From Clostridia bacterium (GTDB lineage: Bacteria; Bacillota; Clostridia; Oscillospirales; CAG-272), in assembly GCA_017452475.1 (NCBI GenBank), contig JAFTMJ010000066.1, forward strand, positions 1 through 35,889: a DNA stretch of 35,889 nucleotides, given 5' to 3'. The notes under the pieces were generated by a model, which ran no database searches, was not told where the DNA came from, and saw only the letters and a program-made list of their open reading frames with translations. The position numbers and the translations under genes are program-made. Positions 13,526 to 23,278 of this stretch are shown here, piece by piece (position 1 is the stretch's first letter; each line of letters begins with the position of its first letter).

Positions 13526-15016
13526 ATGGGTGAGGGATTTAAACGGCTTAAAAAAGGGTACTTGATAGATGCGCTTGTGAAATCGCTTCTTGTTTTTCTA
13601 AGTGCCGCCCTGCTTGTTGTTGCAACCTTCCTGATTGTAATTAGGCAAAGTGAATTTGACATTGAAATATATGCCTGCGTGCTTATTGGCATCGCTTTTG
13701 GGTTACTGTTGGGGCTTACAACGTTTTTGATTTTAAATCCGAGGGATAAAAGGCTTGCAAAAAGGCTTGACAAAAAATACGGCTTAGGCGAAAAGGTGCA
13801 GACAATGTACGCCTTCAGAAATGATGAGGGCGGTATGAAGAAGCTGCAAAGGGAGGACACCGTTGCCATACTGAACGGTAAGGCAATGGAGTGGAAGGAG
13901 GCCATTAAGGCTTGGGCAATTTTCATTTCCGCCTTTTTGGTTTGCTTGGCATACTTTGTTACCTCCTTGGTGCTGCTTGTCACTAAGCCCGAGGCTGAAA
14001 AGCCGGGCGGTGATGACGGAGAAATCGTAACTCCCACCCCCACACCTCCTCCCGAGGAGGAGTTTGAGCCTACCGACCATCAAAGGAAGGCGTTGGAGGA
14101 GCTTATCGTTTATGTCAACGAGTCAAAGCTGCAGGACGATGCCAAGGTGGCGGTGGTTGGCGAGCTTACAATCCTTCTTGCAAGGCTTGATGAGCTTGGC
14201 ACAGACACACAAATGCGTGATTTTGTGGTCGGCGTTATTAAAAATGTAAGGGGCATTGTTAACACGGTTAACACAACCTTTGCCTTCCATGTTAAAGCGG
14301 GCAACAGTAAGGATGAGAATTTGAAAAATCTCAGCTACGCACTGTATAGCTTGGACTTAAATGCTATCAGCGCTCAGCTTGAGGCGCTTAATACCACACT
14401 GTACACGGGTGGAGATAAAATTTCGCTTACAAGCTTCGGCAGCGAGCTTGCCGCGGTTTTGGAAAGCGAAGCATTTAAAAATAAGGGCGCCTTGTACGAT
14501 GCCTTTGTTAAGCTGAACACAGTGCTGACTGATGTAATCAACAACGATTATTCGCAAGCGAATATAATGAGAAAGCTGAATAATGCGCTTATGGTTGATG
14601 CGTTAAACAGCTTCAATCAAATAATACCACAGCAAAAAACAAATGAAGAGGTTAAGACCTACACAGTCAGTGAGCTTATGCGTATCTTCGGCATCTCCGC
14701 AGAGGATGTGGCGGACAGGAAGGATGAAAACGGCAGTGTAGAAACGGAGGAGCCTGAGGAGCGCCCCGAATACGGTGATGACGGTGGCTTTGGCACAGGT
14801 GACACAATCTTCGGCAGTAACGATGTGGTTATTGACCCAAGCAAGGACCCACAGGGTAATATAGACAGCATCTATGCTGAATATGGCGACATAATCTACA
14901 AAAACGGATATTCCCAAAAGATAAACGATATGCTCATAAACGGTGAGCTTTCCGATGAGCTTAAGGAAATATTGAGAAAGTATTTTGAAATACTTGAAAC
15001 CCCAAGCGATAATTAA
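13526..15016 (+). CDS. Three-TM membrane protein heading the MoxR operon
   Basis: This is a 496-aa protein. I chose ATG 13526, preceded by AAAGGAG (13511-13517); an upstream in-frame extension overlaps the promoter. Membrane helices lie at ~17-40, ~49-70 and ~129-152. The loop between helices 2 and 3 (RLAKRLDKKYGLGEKVQTM, 76-94) resembles the conserved LD-x-x-LGL-x-D-R-x-x-T-A segment of DUF4175-like proteins, which often accompany vWA and MoxR genes. After an acidic, Pro/Thr-rich linker (~155-182) comes a mostly helical external domain of ~310 residues, with a Gly/Asp/Glu-rich stretch near 405-440. The predicted topology puts the large domain outside. Function is unknown; operon position suggests a scaffold or target of the MoxR-vWA machine. 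Confidence 0.75.
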   Translation: MGEGFKRLKKGYLIDALVKSLLVFLSAALLVVATFLIVIRQSEFDIEIYACVLIGIAFGLLLGLTTFLILNPRDKRLAKRLDKKYGLGEKVQTMYAFRNDEGGMKKLQREDTVAILNGKAMEWKEAIKAWAIFISAFLVCLAYFVTSLVLLVTKPEAEKPGGDDGEIVTPTPTPPPEEEFEPTDHQRKALEELIVYVNESKLQDDAKVAVVGELTILLARLDELGTDTQMRDFVVGVIKNVRGIVNTVNTTFAFHVKAGNSKDENLKNLSYALYSLDLNAISAQLEALNTTLYTGGDKISLTSFGSELAAVLESEAFKNKGALYDAFVKLNTVLTDVINNDYSQANIMRKLNNALMVDALNSFNQIIPQQKTNEEVKTYTVSELMRIFGISAEDVADRKDENGSVETEEPEERPEYGDDGGFGTGDTIFGSNDVVIDPSKDPQGNIDSIYAEYGDIIYKNGYSQKINDMLINGELSDELKEILRKYFEILETPSDN

Positions 15017-15035
15017 GAGAGATGAGGATAGAAAA

Positions 15036-16028
15036 ATGAAAGAGAATATTGTTGCAAATATGGAAGAAGTAAAGGAGTTCAGCGCAACCGTTGCAAGGGT
15101 TAAGGCTGAGCTTCGCAAGGACGTTGTTGGACAGGATGAAATCGTTGATAATGTTATTATCGCAATCATTGCAGGCGGTAACGTGCTTTTGGAGGGCGTG
15201 CCCGGCGTCGGTAAGACCCGTTTGGTTCGTTCCCTTGGCAAGACCCTTAGCCTGCCGTTTTCAAGAATTCAGTTTACCCCCGACTTAATGCCATCCGATG
15301 TTACAGGTACAAATGTAATTGAAAAGGATGAAACGGGCAAGATGGTAAGCACCTTCCGCCGCGGTCCTATTTTTGCTAACCTTGTCTTGGCAGATGAAAT
15401 TAACCGTGCCACACCAAAGACACAGTCTGCAATGCTTGAGGTAATGCAGGAGCATAAGATTACAATCGGTAATGACAGGTATGAGCTTGCCGAGCCCTTC
15501 TTCGTTCTCGCAACAGAGAACCCGATAGAGCAGGACGGTACATATCCATTGCCCGAGGCGCAAATGGACCGCTTTGTTTTCAAGCTTATTATGAAGTTCC
15601 CAAGCGAGGAGGAGCTTGTTGACATTGTTAATATGACACAGGTTACCCTTGAGGAAACCGCAAACGGCGTTGTTGACGGCCCCACAATTTTAAAGATGAG
15701 GAAGCTTGCCTCCCAGGTTCCTGTAATTGACGATGTTGTTAAGTATGCAGTAAAGCTTGTTTCCAATACCCACGCAGAGCTTTCCGCATCTCCGGAAAGC
15801 ACAAAGAAGTATGTAAAGTACGGTGCATCCCCCCGTGCCGCACAGGCGCTTATCACCTGCGCTAAGGTAAGGGCGCTTATAAACGGCAACTACAATGTGT
15901 CCTATGATGATATTAAGGCGCTTGCTTGTCCTGTATTAAGGCACAGAATTAAAATCAACTACACAGCGGTAAACGAAAAGCTGACGGTTGATGATGTAAT
16001 TGCAAAGATAGTGAAGGAAACAAAATAA
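15036..16028 (+). CDS. MoxR-family AAA+ ATPase
   Basis: This is a 330-aa protein of typical MoxR length. Walker A is GVPGVGKT (54-61), Walker B is LVLADE (116-121) followed by INRATPKTQSAM, and the sensor-1 region is ATENPIEQDGTYPLPEAQMD with an arginine further on. A C-terminal lid domain completes it. ATG 15036 was chosen for the AGGA site ahead of it. The gap to the previous gene is 19 bases. MoxR proteins act as cytoplasmic chaperones that load metal or remodel vWA-domain partners. The next three genes encode exactly such partners (DUF58, BatA-like, double vWA), so this ATPase should be the motor of the system. Confidence 0.95.
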   Translation: MKENIVANMEEVKEFSATVARVKAELRKDVVGQDEIVDNVIIAIIAGGNVLLEGVPGVGKTRLVRSLGKTLSLPFSRIQFTPDLMPSDVTGTNVIEKDETGKMVSTFRRGPIFANLVLADEINRATPKTQSAMLEVMQEHKITIGNDRYELAEPFFVLATENPIEQDGTYPLPEAQMDRFVFKLIMKFPSEEELVDIVNMTQVTLEETANGVVDGPTILKMRKLASQVPVIDDVVKYAVKLVSNTHAELSASPESTKKYVKYGASPRAAQALITCAKVRALINGNYNVSYDDIKALACPVLRHRIKINYTAVNEKLTVDDVIAKIVKETK

Positions 16029-16047
16029 GTAAAGGGTCAAATCAAAG

Positions 16048-16932
16048 ATGAGAAGAAAGATAATCAACGAGGAGTTTTTGCAGCAGGTTGAAGCGTTACA
16101 AACCTTAATCAAGAACAACGTTGCAGGCATGTTTGGCGGTGTCCATCAGAGTAAAACCTATGGCTCCTCCTGCGAGTTTGCGGATTATCGTGATTATGTC
16201 CCGGGTGACGATATAACTAAGATAGACTGGAATGCATATGCCCGCTTTGATAAGCTATACCAAAAGCTTTATCTTGACGAGCGTCAAATGCACACCAAAA
16301 TATACATTGATGCAAGCCGTTCTATGGAGTACGGCAGGGCAGACAAGGCGGAGCAGGCGCTAAGGCTTGCCGCCACAATTGCATATCTTTCCCTAAACGA
16401 AATGGACAAGGTTTCCGTCTATGCAATTAGGGAGGGTGAAATAGTAACGGTTATTCACAGTATGGTTGGCAAAGACTCCTTTGTTGGGGAAATTGGTAAG
16501 CTTGACGAGCTTGAGTTTGAAGGCGAGTGCCGTATCAGTGATGCCATAGTTCCGTCAAGCGTTGGCTACGGTGACGGTATGTCCGTTATAATTTCAGACT
16601 TTTTAACCGATAACGATTACGAGAATGCAATCAATCATTTGGCTGACAAAAAGAGAGATGTGTTGTGTATTCAGGTTTTATCCCCCGATGAGCTTAATCC
16701 GAAAATCAGCGGTAAGGTTCATTTGTTCGATTCAGAAAATGCTGAAAGAGCGTACAGAAAAAATGTTAAGCGTGAGGTAATTAAGGCATATAGAAAGGCG
16801 CTTGCGTACATACAGGAGCATATTGGTGGAATATGTGCTTCAAGGGGTGCCGGCTATTTGCTTGTTTCCTCCGAGGATAAAATGGGCGATGTCTTCTTTG
16901 GCAGGCTTGTGGAAAGGGAGGTGCTCAAATGA
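16048..16932 (+). CDS. DUF58-domain protein
   Basis: This 294-aa soluble protein carries the DUF58 signature YRDYVPGDDITKIDWNAYAR (~47-66) near the N terminus. A degenerate vWA-like fold follows with a MIDAS-like motif DASRSM. DUF58 proteins are near-universal partners of MoxR ATPases. There are no membrane segments or signal peptide, so it is cytoplasmic. It begins 19 bases after moxR and overlaps the next gene by four bases (ATGA), so translation is coupled. It probably bridges the ATPase to the membrane vWA proteins. Confidence 0.93.
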   Translation: MRRKIINEEFLQQVEALQTLIKNNVAGMFGGVHQSKTYGSSCEFADYRDYVPGDDITKIDWNAYARFDKLYQKLYLDERQMHTKIYIDASRSMEYGRADKAEQALRLAATIAYLSLNEMDKVSVYAIREGEIVTVIHSMVGKDSFVGEIGKLDELEFEGECRISDAIVPSSVGYGDGMSVIISDFLTDNDYENAINHLADKKRDVLCIQVLSPDELNPKISGKVHLFDSENAERAYRKNVKREVIKAYRKALAYIQEHIGGICASRGAGYLLVSSEDKMGDVFFGRLVEREVLK

Positions 16933-18812
16933 GCTTTCAATATCCCTTAGGTCTTTTGGGCTTAATCGGCGTACCTATTTTAATCATCATATACCTAATT
17001 AAGAGCAAGTTTACGGAGCAAACCGTTTCCGCAACCTATTTGTGGACTCTTAGTGAGAGGTTTTTAAAGAAAAAGAAGAAGGACAACAAAATCACAGGCA
17101 TAATCAGCTTGATTTTGCAGATTTTGGCGGTTACCGTCATTTCCTTCACCATTGCTCATCCCACCTTTACAATTGACGGCGGGGCAAATGAGTACTGCTT
17201 TGTCCTTGACAATACAGGCAGTATGGCAATTGAAGCAGGAGAGGGCAAAACAAGGCTTCAGCTTGCTAAGGATAAGATTGCCGAAATAGTTGACGACTCT
17301 ATGCAGGGTAGCGAATATACCTTGATTACCGTTAGCAGCTCAACCACCACCGTTTGCGAAAGAGAAACGGATAAGGAGGCGTTTTTGGAGCTTCTTGGAA
17401 CCGTTGAGCAGGGCTATGGCAGTGCTGACTTTAACAGCGCTGTGAATGAGGCGCAAAGGTACTTTGACGCAAACAGCGGTGTTCTTACCTATGTCGTAAC
17501 GGACAAAAGCTATAAGAATACTACAAACATAGAGGTTTTGGATGTTTCTGACAATAAGCAGAATTATTCCGTCTATGATGTTAAGGTTGACCATTCCTTA
17601 AGCGGTGACTTAACCGTTACAGGCAAGGCTGCTTCATATGAAAGGGACACAACTTTGGTTGTTAAGCTAAGCTTAGACGGCGAAGGTGTGGCAGAGGTTG
17701 AGGTTCCTGTTAAAAAGGCAACACCTAAGGAGTTTACCTTAACCGTCTTTGCCGAGACCTATGAGCAGGCAACTGTTACGGTTAGTGACAAAAACGGAAA
17801 AGCTGATGCCCTTGAAATGGATAACCAAGTTATCTACTATAACTCTAAGAGTGAAAATGCATATAGAACCCTTTTGGTCAGCGAAACTCCGTTTTTCTTG
17901 GAGTCTGTTTTAAAGGTTGTGGGCAATGCCGACATATTGGTTATGGATCCGGATGACTACCTAAAGCTTGAGGAGAATAACTCTGACAGCATTAAGGGCT
18001 ACGGCTTGTACATTTTCCATTCCGTCAGCCCAAAGAGCGTGCCAACGGACGGTAGCGTTTGGCTTATCAATGCAGGCGCCAGTGTTGAAAATTCGGGCTT
18101 TAACTTCCAGGGAGAGGTTAAGCTTGACAGGGTTAAGAAAATAGAAATGAGCACACCGTATTCTAAGCTGGAAAAGCAGCTTCTAAAGGATGTGGACGGT
18201 AAGGAAATCAATATTTCCAAGTACTCTAAGTACGATTTCTATCAGAGCTTTACAACTCTGTTCAGCTTGGACGGGGACCCAATGATATTTACGGGTCTTA
18301 ATTCATACGGCAACCGTGAGGTTGTGTTTGCCTTTGATATTCACAACTCCGATTTGCCCCTTCTTGCAGATTTTGTTATTTTCGTAAAGAACCTTGTGGA
18401 CTATTCCTTCCCAACAGTTCTTGATGAAACATATTACACCTGCGGTGACAAGGCTACTGTCAATGTGGTTTCAGGCTGTGAGAGCCTCCGTGTTGAAAGC
18501 CCCACAGGTCAGGTTACACACCTAAGCCTAACAACAGCAACAAGTGAGCTTACCCTTGATGAGGTGGGTGTGTACACAATTAAAGCAATCGTAAACGGTG
18601 AAGCAAGGGAATTTCACCTGTTTTCCGCCCTTTCGGAAAAGGAGCAGAATCCACAGGCGGTTGCAAAGGAAAAATTAACGCTTAGCGGCACAGCCTCAGG
18701 TGAGGGAATAGACGGCTTCTATGACGAGCTCATTCTGTTCTTCATTTTCTTGGCTGTAATCGTTGCGGTGGATTGGGTGGTGTATTGCTATGATAAGTAT
18801 CAGCTTCGATAA
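16929..18812 (+). CDS. BatA-like vWA membrane protein
   Basis: This is a 627-aa protein. N-terminal helices (~7-24 and ~56-77) bracket a BatA-type region (FQYPLGLLGLIGVPILIIIY). A vWA domain follows from ~88, with MIDAS motif Asp94-Asn-Thr96-Gly-Ser98 (LDNTGSM). Thr in place of the first Ser is also seen in other vWA proteins and can still hold metal. The rest is beta-rich, with a final membrane helix at ~600-620. The vWA domain is predicted to be extracytoplasmic. It overlaps DUF58 by four bases and the next gene by 23. Known Bat proteins contribute to stress resistance and envelope integrity; the substrate here is unknown. Confidence 0.88.
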   Translation: MSFQYPLGLLGLIGVPILIIIYLIKSKFTEQTVSATYLWTLSERFLKKKKKDNKITGIISLILQILAVTVISFTIAHPTFTIDGGANEYCFVLDNTGSMAIEAGEGKTRLQLAKDKIAEIVDDSMQGSEYTLITVSSSTTTVCERETDKEAFLELLGTVEQGYGSADFNSAVNEAQRYFDANSGVLTYVVTDKSYKNTTNIEVLDVSDNKQNYSVYDVKVDHSLSGDLTVTGKAASYERDTTLVVKLSLDGEGVAEVEVPVKKATPKEFTLTVFAETYEQATVTVSDKNGKADALEMDNQVIYYNSKSENAYRTLLVSETPFFLESVLKVVGNADILVMDPDDYLKLEENNSDSIKGYGLYIFHSVSPKSVPTDGSVWLINAGASVENSGFNFQGEVKLDRVKKIEMSTPYSKLEKQLLKDVDGKEINISKYSKYDFYQSFTTLFSLDGDPMIFTGLNSYGNREVVFAFDIHNSDLPLLADFVIFVKNLVDYSFPTVLDETYYTCGDKATVNVVSGCESLRVESPTGQVTHLSLTTATSELTLDEVGVYTIKAIVNGEAREFHLFSALSEKEQNPQAVAKEKLTLSGTASGEGIDGFYDELILFFIFLAVIVAVDWVVYCYDKYQLR

Positions 18813-21474
18813 TCCGTACTTATTGTTGCTTGCCATTCCGCTTTTGGCTCTTGTTTTGGTTCCTTATTTCTTGGCAATAAGAAAATCGAACTCAAGCAAG
18901 TCAACGGTTGCCTCCTTAGTTATTCATACGCTTATGGTGGCACTGGTTTCCCTTGCCATAGCAGGAGTTCACCAAACAACAATAAAGACAAAAACAGAGG
19001 TTATCGTCGTTGCGGACCTTTCCCACTCCGCAAGCGATAGCGTAAGCCTTATCGATGAGCATATAAACAACCTGTATAAGGAGGGCAATTTGCCCGAAAA
19101 TGCAAGCGTTGGTGTTGTTTGCTTCGGTAAGGACTTTAAAACAAACACACCCCTTGGGGAAAAATTCGTTTCCGTTAAAAACACAAGGGTAGATGCAAGC
19201 GGCACCGATATTTCGGGCGCCCTTGAGTTTGCCTCAAAGCAGTTCTCAGGCGACACAATAAAGAGGATTGTCTTGATAACAGACGGTAAGCAGAATACCT
19301 CGGGCGGCGAGGACGGACTTGTTAATTCAATCAAAACAATGTCCGCTAAGAACATAGCGGTTGACGCAATTTACCTTGACAGCAACCTGAAGCAGGGGGA
19401 CAAGGAGGTTCAGCTAACCTCGGTTAGATATCTTTCCTTTGTTCACTTGAACAGTGAGGCATATGTTGAGGCATACATTCAGTCAAATACCGACTATGTG
19501 TACAGTCCATCCAATCCCAAGGATGTTAACGATGCGTACATTCGCCTGTATGACGGAGAGGGCAACGAGGTAAAGACGGTAACAAGGCAGCTTCAAAAGG
19601 GCTTTAATATCGTCAAAATCAAGCTTGATACAACCGTTGGCGGCATAAAGGATTATAGGGTGGTGGTTGAGGCTAACCACGACACATCCAAGTATAATAA
19701 CGAGCATACCTTTACTCAAAAGGTTGCGGAGCAGAAGGATGTTTTGCTAATTTCCAAAACTCAGTCGGATTTGGAAAAGGCGCAGCTTTTGTTTGGCGAT
19801 ACCGCCAATATTTATGCGCCATTGCTTGAGAAAAAGCCTAAGGCAGTGCCATATAGCCTTGAGGAGCTTTGTAAATTCGATGAGTTCATCATATCCGGTG
19901 TGGATGTAAAGACAATTGAGAATTCAAGCGCATTTATTTCCAACCTTGATATTGCCGTGTCCAAGTTCGGAAAGAGCTTTATTACAGCGGGCAACACATA
20001 TAGCCAAGGCACGGACGATATGGTTTACAATGCCCTTGAGGATATGCTGGCGGTTAAATTCGGTAACGATATTAATGACCCCAAGCTTTACGCAATTGTA
20101 ATTGACTCCTCCCGTAGTATGCAGGACGCATCTCAGCTTATCATGGCTAAGGAAACGGCAATTCAGCTCCTTCATTTGATGTCACCCACAGACTATGTTA
20201 TGGTTATTTCCTTCTCAGGCGAGGTTTCCATTGTTCAAAGGGCAACACCCGCCTCATACAAGGATGAAATAATCGCAACAATTAACGATATTAAGCCAAC
20301 CCAGGGTACAGTCCTTGGCGCAGGATTGCGCGTGGCGTACGAGCAAATGGTGGGTCAGCCCTTCTATCAAAAGCAGGTTATGCTTATAAGTGACGGTCGC
20401 TCCTATGCCTCCGTTAATGAAAGTGACGATGCGGCAACAGTTACCGCCGACCTTTATAAGGCAGGCATCTACACCTCTGTTGTTAACACCAACAGCGCAG
20501 TGGGTGAGGGCTTGCTCACCCGAATTAAAAACATAGGCAGGGGCGAGTATTACTTCATTAGATATCCTGAGGAGGTTAAGGATGTGGTGTCAACAGACAT
20601 TTCCGATGACCTTACCGAAACAGTGGTAGAGAAGAATACACCCGTTATCATTGAGGACTATGCGGACCCGATGGTCGAGGGCATTTCCTCCTTGCCAAGC
20701 ATTGGCGGCTATTACTTTAATAAGGTAAAGCCGGGTGCAAAAGTAGTTTTAAGCGTTGACTACAAAAAGCCCTCAGGCTCCGTGGTTAGCGTTCCTATCT
20801 ACTCCTATTGGAGCTACGGTAACGGTAGGGTTGCCACTCTTGCCACCTCCTTTTCAGGTGGATGGGTTTCCGCCTATGACAGTGATGAGGGCGGTAAGGA
20901 GCTATATAGGAGGCTTGTGGCTGACAGCATCACAGGCGAAAAAATTACAACTCCGTTTAATACCAAGGTAACATACTTAGGTGATAAGGCACTTATTGAA
21001 ATTATCCCGGGTGAGCTTAATCCGGATGTTTATGTTGACATCACCGTTACCTCACCGAGCGGAGAAAAGCTGAATAACATCTTGTATTACGACTCAGGCA
21101 GATATTGGATGGAAATGGATATTAATGAAACAGGCAAGCATCTTGTGGAGGTTAAGTACATCTACGGTAGGGACTCCTTTGATGCGGAGCTGTTCTTTGA
21201 CATTCCGTATATTTCCGAGTATGACGAGTTCCAGCTTTATGACTCATCAATTTTGTACGCCGCTGTGGCTAACCAGGGCAGCGTTATTGAAAAGGGTGAG
21301 CTTAAGGTAGAGCTTGATGAGGGACAGGAGGAAAAGTATATTTATTACTTTACCGTTCCGCTAATGATAGCGGCTGTTGTTCTGTTTGTCATAGATGTTT
21401 TCGTAAGAAAGATAAAGTGGAGCGATATTAAGAGCTTATTTAAGAAAAAGGAAGCGGGAGGCAAGGCACAATGA
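18790..21474 (+). CDS. Membrane protein with two vWA domains
   Basis: This is an 894-aa protein. I chose ATG 18790, inside the end of the previous gene; a start nine codons earlier is possible. Two N-terminal helices (~8-29, ~40-60) precede vWA domain 1, with an intact MIDAS at Asp76-Leu-Ser78-His-Ser80 and LITDGKQN. vWA domain 2 has an intact MIDAS at Asp439-Ser-Ser441-Arg-Ser443 and MLISDGRSY. The two are separated by a beta-rich and Rossmann-like region. After domain 2 come a segment with YSYWSYGNGRVATLATSFSGGW, a beta sandwich and a C-terminal helix (~853-873) with a basic tail. The layout resembles long vWA/glutamine-amidotransferase-like membrane proteins of Gram-positives. Two intact metal sites suggest two binding partners. 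Confidence 0.88.
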   Translation: MISISFDNPYLLLLAIPLLALVLVPYFLAIRKSNSSKSTVASLVIHTLMVALVSLAIAGVHQTTIKTKTEVIVVADLSHSASDSVSLIDEHINNLYKEGNLPENASVGVVCFGKDFKTNTPLGEKFVSVKNTRVDASGTDISGALEFASKQFSGDTIKRIVLITDGKQNTSGGEDGLVNSIKTMSAKNIAVDAIYLDSNLKQGDKEVQLTSVRYLSFVHLNSEAYVEAYIQSNTDYVYSPSNPKDVNDAYIRLYDGEGNEVKTVTRQLQKGFNIVKIKLDTTVGGIKDYRVVVEANHDTSKYNNEHTFTQKVAEQKDVLLISKTQSDLEKAQLLFGDTANIYAPLLEKKPKAVPYSLEELCKFDEFIISGVDVKTIENSSAFISNLDIAVSKFGKSFITAGNTYSQGTDDMVYNALEDMLAVKFGNDINDPKLYAIVIDSSRSMQDASQLIMAKETAIQLLHLMSPTDYVMVISFSGEVSIVQRATPASYKDEIIATINDIKPTQGTVLGAGLRVAYEQMVGQPFYQKQVMLISDGRSYASVNESDDAATVTADLYKAGIYTSVVNTNSAVGEGLLTRIKNIGRGEYYFIRYPEEVKDVVSTDISDDLTETVVEKNTPVIIEDYADPMVEGISSLPSIGGYYFNKVKPGAKVVLSVDYKKPSGSVVSVPIYSYWSYGNGRVATLATSFSGGWVSAYDSDEGGKELYRRLVADSITGEKITTPFNTKVTYLGDKALIEIIPGELNPDVYVDITVTSPSGEKLNNILYYDSGRYWMEMDINETGKHLVEVKYIYGRDSFDAELFFDIPYISEYDEFQLYDSSILYAAVANQGSVIEKGELKVELDEGQEEKYIYYFTVPLMIAAVVLFVIDVFVRKIKWSDIKSLFKKKEAGGKAQ

Positions 21475-23222
21475 AAAGAATAATTGCAATTTTGTTATGT
21501 GCTCTTACCCTGTTTACCCTTGTTGCCTGCGGTGAAGGCACTACGGAAAGCTCAAGGCACAGCCCCACAAATACAGATAAGCCCTCAACCAACTCATCAA
21601 CCACAGGCTCAAGCAGCACAGATGAGGGCGGTGGAGATAACATCGGCGGTGGTGAGGACGGCACGGAGTTCAAGGTTTTCCTTGTGTTTAACGGCGCCCC
21701 CTTTACCTACACAGGCTCATCTCCGATAACAGTTACCTGGAGTGACGGAATATCCTATGTCAGCTCCGTGGCTGATAAAAACGGTGTTGCCACCGTTAGA
21801 GGCTTGGACGGTAAGTATACTGTTAGCCTAAAGGGCTTGCCCGCAGGCTTTACCTATGACCCTAATCCGTATGACAAGGAAAAGAAGGAGTACGGTCACA
21901 TTACCACCAGCGAGGAGCCCGAAATAGAGATTGAAATCTTTAGAATAGGTACGACAACAGGCGCAGGCACAACAGAATATAACCGTAAGGTTCTAACAAA
22001 AACAGGCGTTTACACCGCAACGCTTAAAAACGGCGCGCAAAAGATTTTCTTTGAGTTTGCGCCCACCTCCAGCGGCACATACACAATTGAGTCCTGGTTG
22101 CCTGTAACCGATGATAAAATCAATCCTAAGGTAGATGTTTACACAAGCAACTCAGCAGCGCCATTGTTTTTATACACCTTAGATACAGGCGGCGCTCAAG
22201 GTAAAAACTACACCAAAAACTTCAAGTACGAGGTTGAAATCGCCGATGAAATGATATCGGACGGCGGCGGACAGGTTGTATTCATTTTTGCCATTTATGT
22301 TACGGCAAGAAACGAAAGATATTTTCCTGTTGATGTTAACTTTGCCGTTAAGTATGAGGGCGGCTTCGAGCTTGACCACGCCTCCTCTAACTATGTAATG
22401 GCAGAGGAGATGTACGGCAAAATGGGTGAGGCAATAAGGGTTCTTAGGGATATGTCCTGGGAGGACTTCTATAGCACCTGTGGCAGTGGCTTTAACGATA
22501 CAGAGCAGGCAATGTCAGCATATGAGGATTTGCAGGCAATGTCCTTAGTAAAGCTAAAGGATGCCCTTTCCTTGAACATTCTGTTCAATAAGTATCCGTT
22601 CTTTAGGATGCTTGCCTCAACCTATTACAGAACATATGTTGACACCTTCAATTCTCAGTACACAGGCAAGACGTGGCAAAACCCATCAACAACCATTAAC
22701 GGCAGGGTCGTTTTGATTGGTACGAACTACCGCTTCAATGAGGCAACAGGCTTCTTCCATAGGTATGATGAGGCAAAGTATGCATCCGACCCATACGGCT
22801 ACGGGGCAGGCTTTGGACCTATACTTTATGCAGATATCAGTGCCGCAACAAGAACAGGTGTTCTTGACACCGCATTTATCAATATTGAATATATAGGAAA
22901 CAAGGCGCTTCTTGTGGAGAACGGCACAGAGTATTATAAGCTCTTTATTGAGGGATACAGGCATGCCGAGACAACCTCTCAAAGTGTATACGGCGGAGGA
23001 ATGGAGCTGCCGGAGGAATATGTTAACGCCTTCGGCTACAACGATTTCACCAATGCTGACGGCGCTGTGCCGGTTAACCGTGAGGTTATGGAATTTTTGC
23101 AAAAATATTCCGTAGCACAGGTTTTGTTTATGGATGGTGATGGCTGGGCAGAAACAGGCACCCCACCATATGAATCAACTGAAAAGGACCAATGGCTTTT
23201 TGCCTGCGGTTATTATGAATAA
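21471..23222 (+). CDS. Large lipoprotein of the MoxR/vWA operon
   Basis: This is a 583-aa lipoprotein with lipobox LVAC and lipid-anchored Cys20. A Ser/Thr/Gly-rich linker (~22-62) follows, as in surface-exposed lipoproteins. Residues ~63-150 look like a carboxypeptidase-regulatory/SdrD-B type beta sandwich (ADKNGVATVRGLDGKYTVSL). Next comes a second beta domain (~160-310), and then a mixed alpha/beta C-terminal half I do not recognise. The ATG overlaps the double-vWA gene stop (ATGA), so it is firmly part of the operon. Being coupled to vWA proteins suggests it is a ligand or client on the outer face of the membrane. Its enzymatic role, if any, is unknown. Confidence 0.82.
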   Translation: MKRIIAILLCALTLFTLVACGEGTTESSRHSPTNTDKPSTNSSTTGSSSTDEGGGDNIGGGEDGTEFKVFLVFNGAPFTYTGSSPITVTWSDGISYVSSVADKNGVATVRGLDGKYTVSLKGLPAGFTYDPNPYDKEKKEYGHITTSEEPEIEIEIFRIGTTTGAGTTEYNRKVLTKTGVYTATLKNGAQKIFFEFAPTSSGTYTIESWLPVTDDKINPKVDVYTSNSAAPLFLYTLDTGGAQGKNYTKNFKYEVEIADEMISDGGGQVVFIFAIYVTARNERYFPVDVNFAVKYEGGFELDHASSNYVMAEEMYGKMGEAIRVLRDMSWEDFYSTCGSGFNDTEQAMSAYEDLQAMSLVKLKDALSLNILFNKYPFFRMLASTYYRTYVDTFNSQYTGKTWQNPSTTINGRVVLIGTNYRFNEATGFFHRYDEAKYASDPYGYGAGFGPILYADISAATRTGVLDTAFINIEYIGNKALLVENGTEYYKLFIEGYRHAETTSQSVYGGGMELPEEYVNAFGYNDFTNADGAVPVNREVMEFLQKYSVAQVLFMDGDGWAETGTPPYESTEKDQWLFACGYYE

Positions 23223-23235
23223 AAACAGAAGGCTT

Positions 23236-23257
23236 TGTCCCTGCTTTTGCGGGGACA
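23236..23257 (+). other. Hairpin between the two lipoprotein genes
   Basis: Nine base pairs (TGTCCCTGC with GCGGGGACA, including one T-G wobble) close a TTTT loop. There is no T tract after it. It may be an mRNA stability or processing element that separates expression of the last gene. Confidence 0.45.
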
Positions 23258-23278
23258 GGCTGACTAAAGGAGGCTATT

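Noticed and set aside
14603..15241. Antisense ORF of 212 codons across the first operon gene and moxR
   Set aside because: It spans two well-supported genes on the opposite strand and has no ribosome binding site or family match.
15269..15889. Long antisense ORF (206 codons) inside moxR
   Set aside because: It is a shadow of a strongly conserved MoxR frame; Ser/Thr-rich translation is typical of antisense frames.
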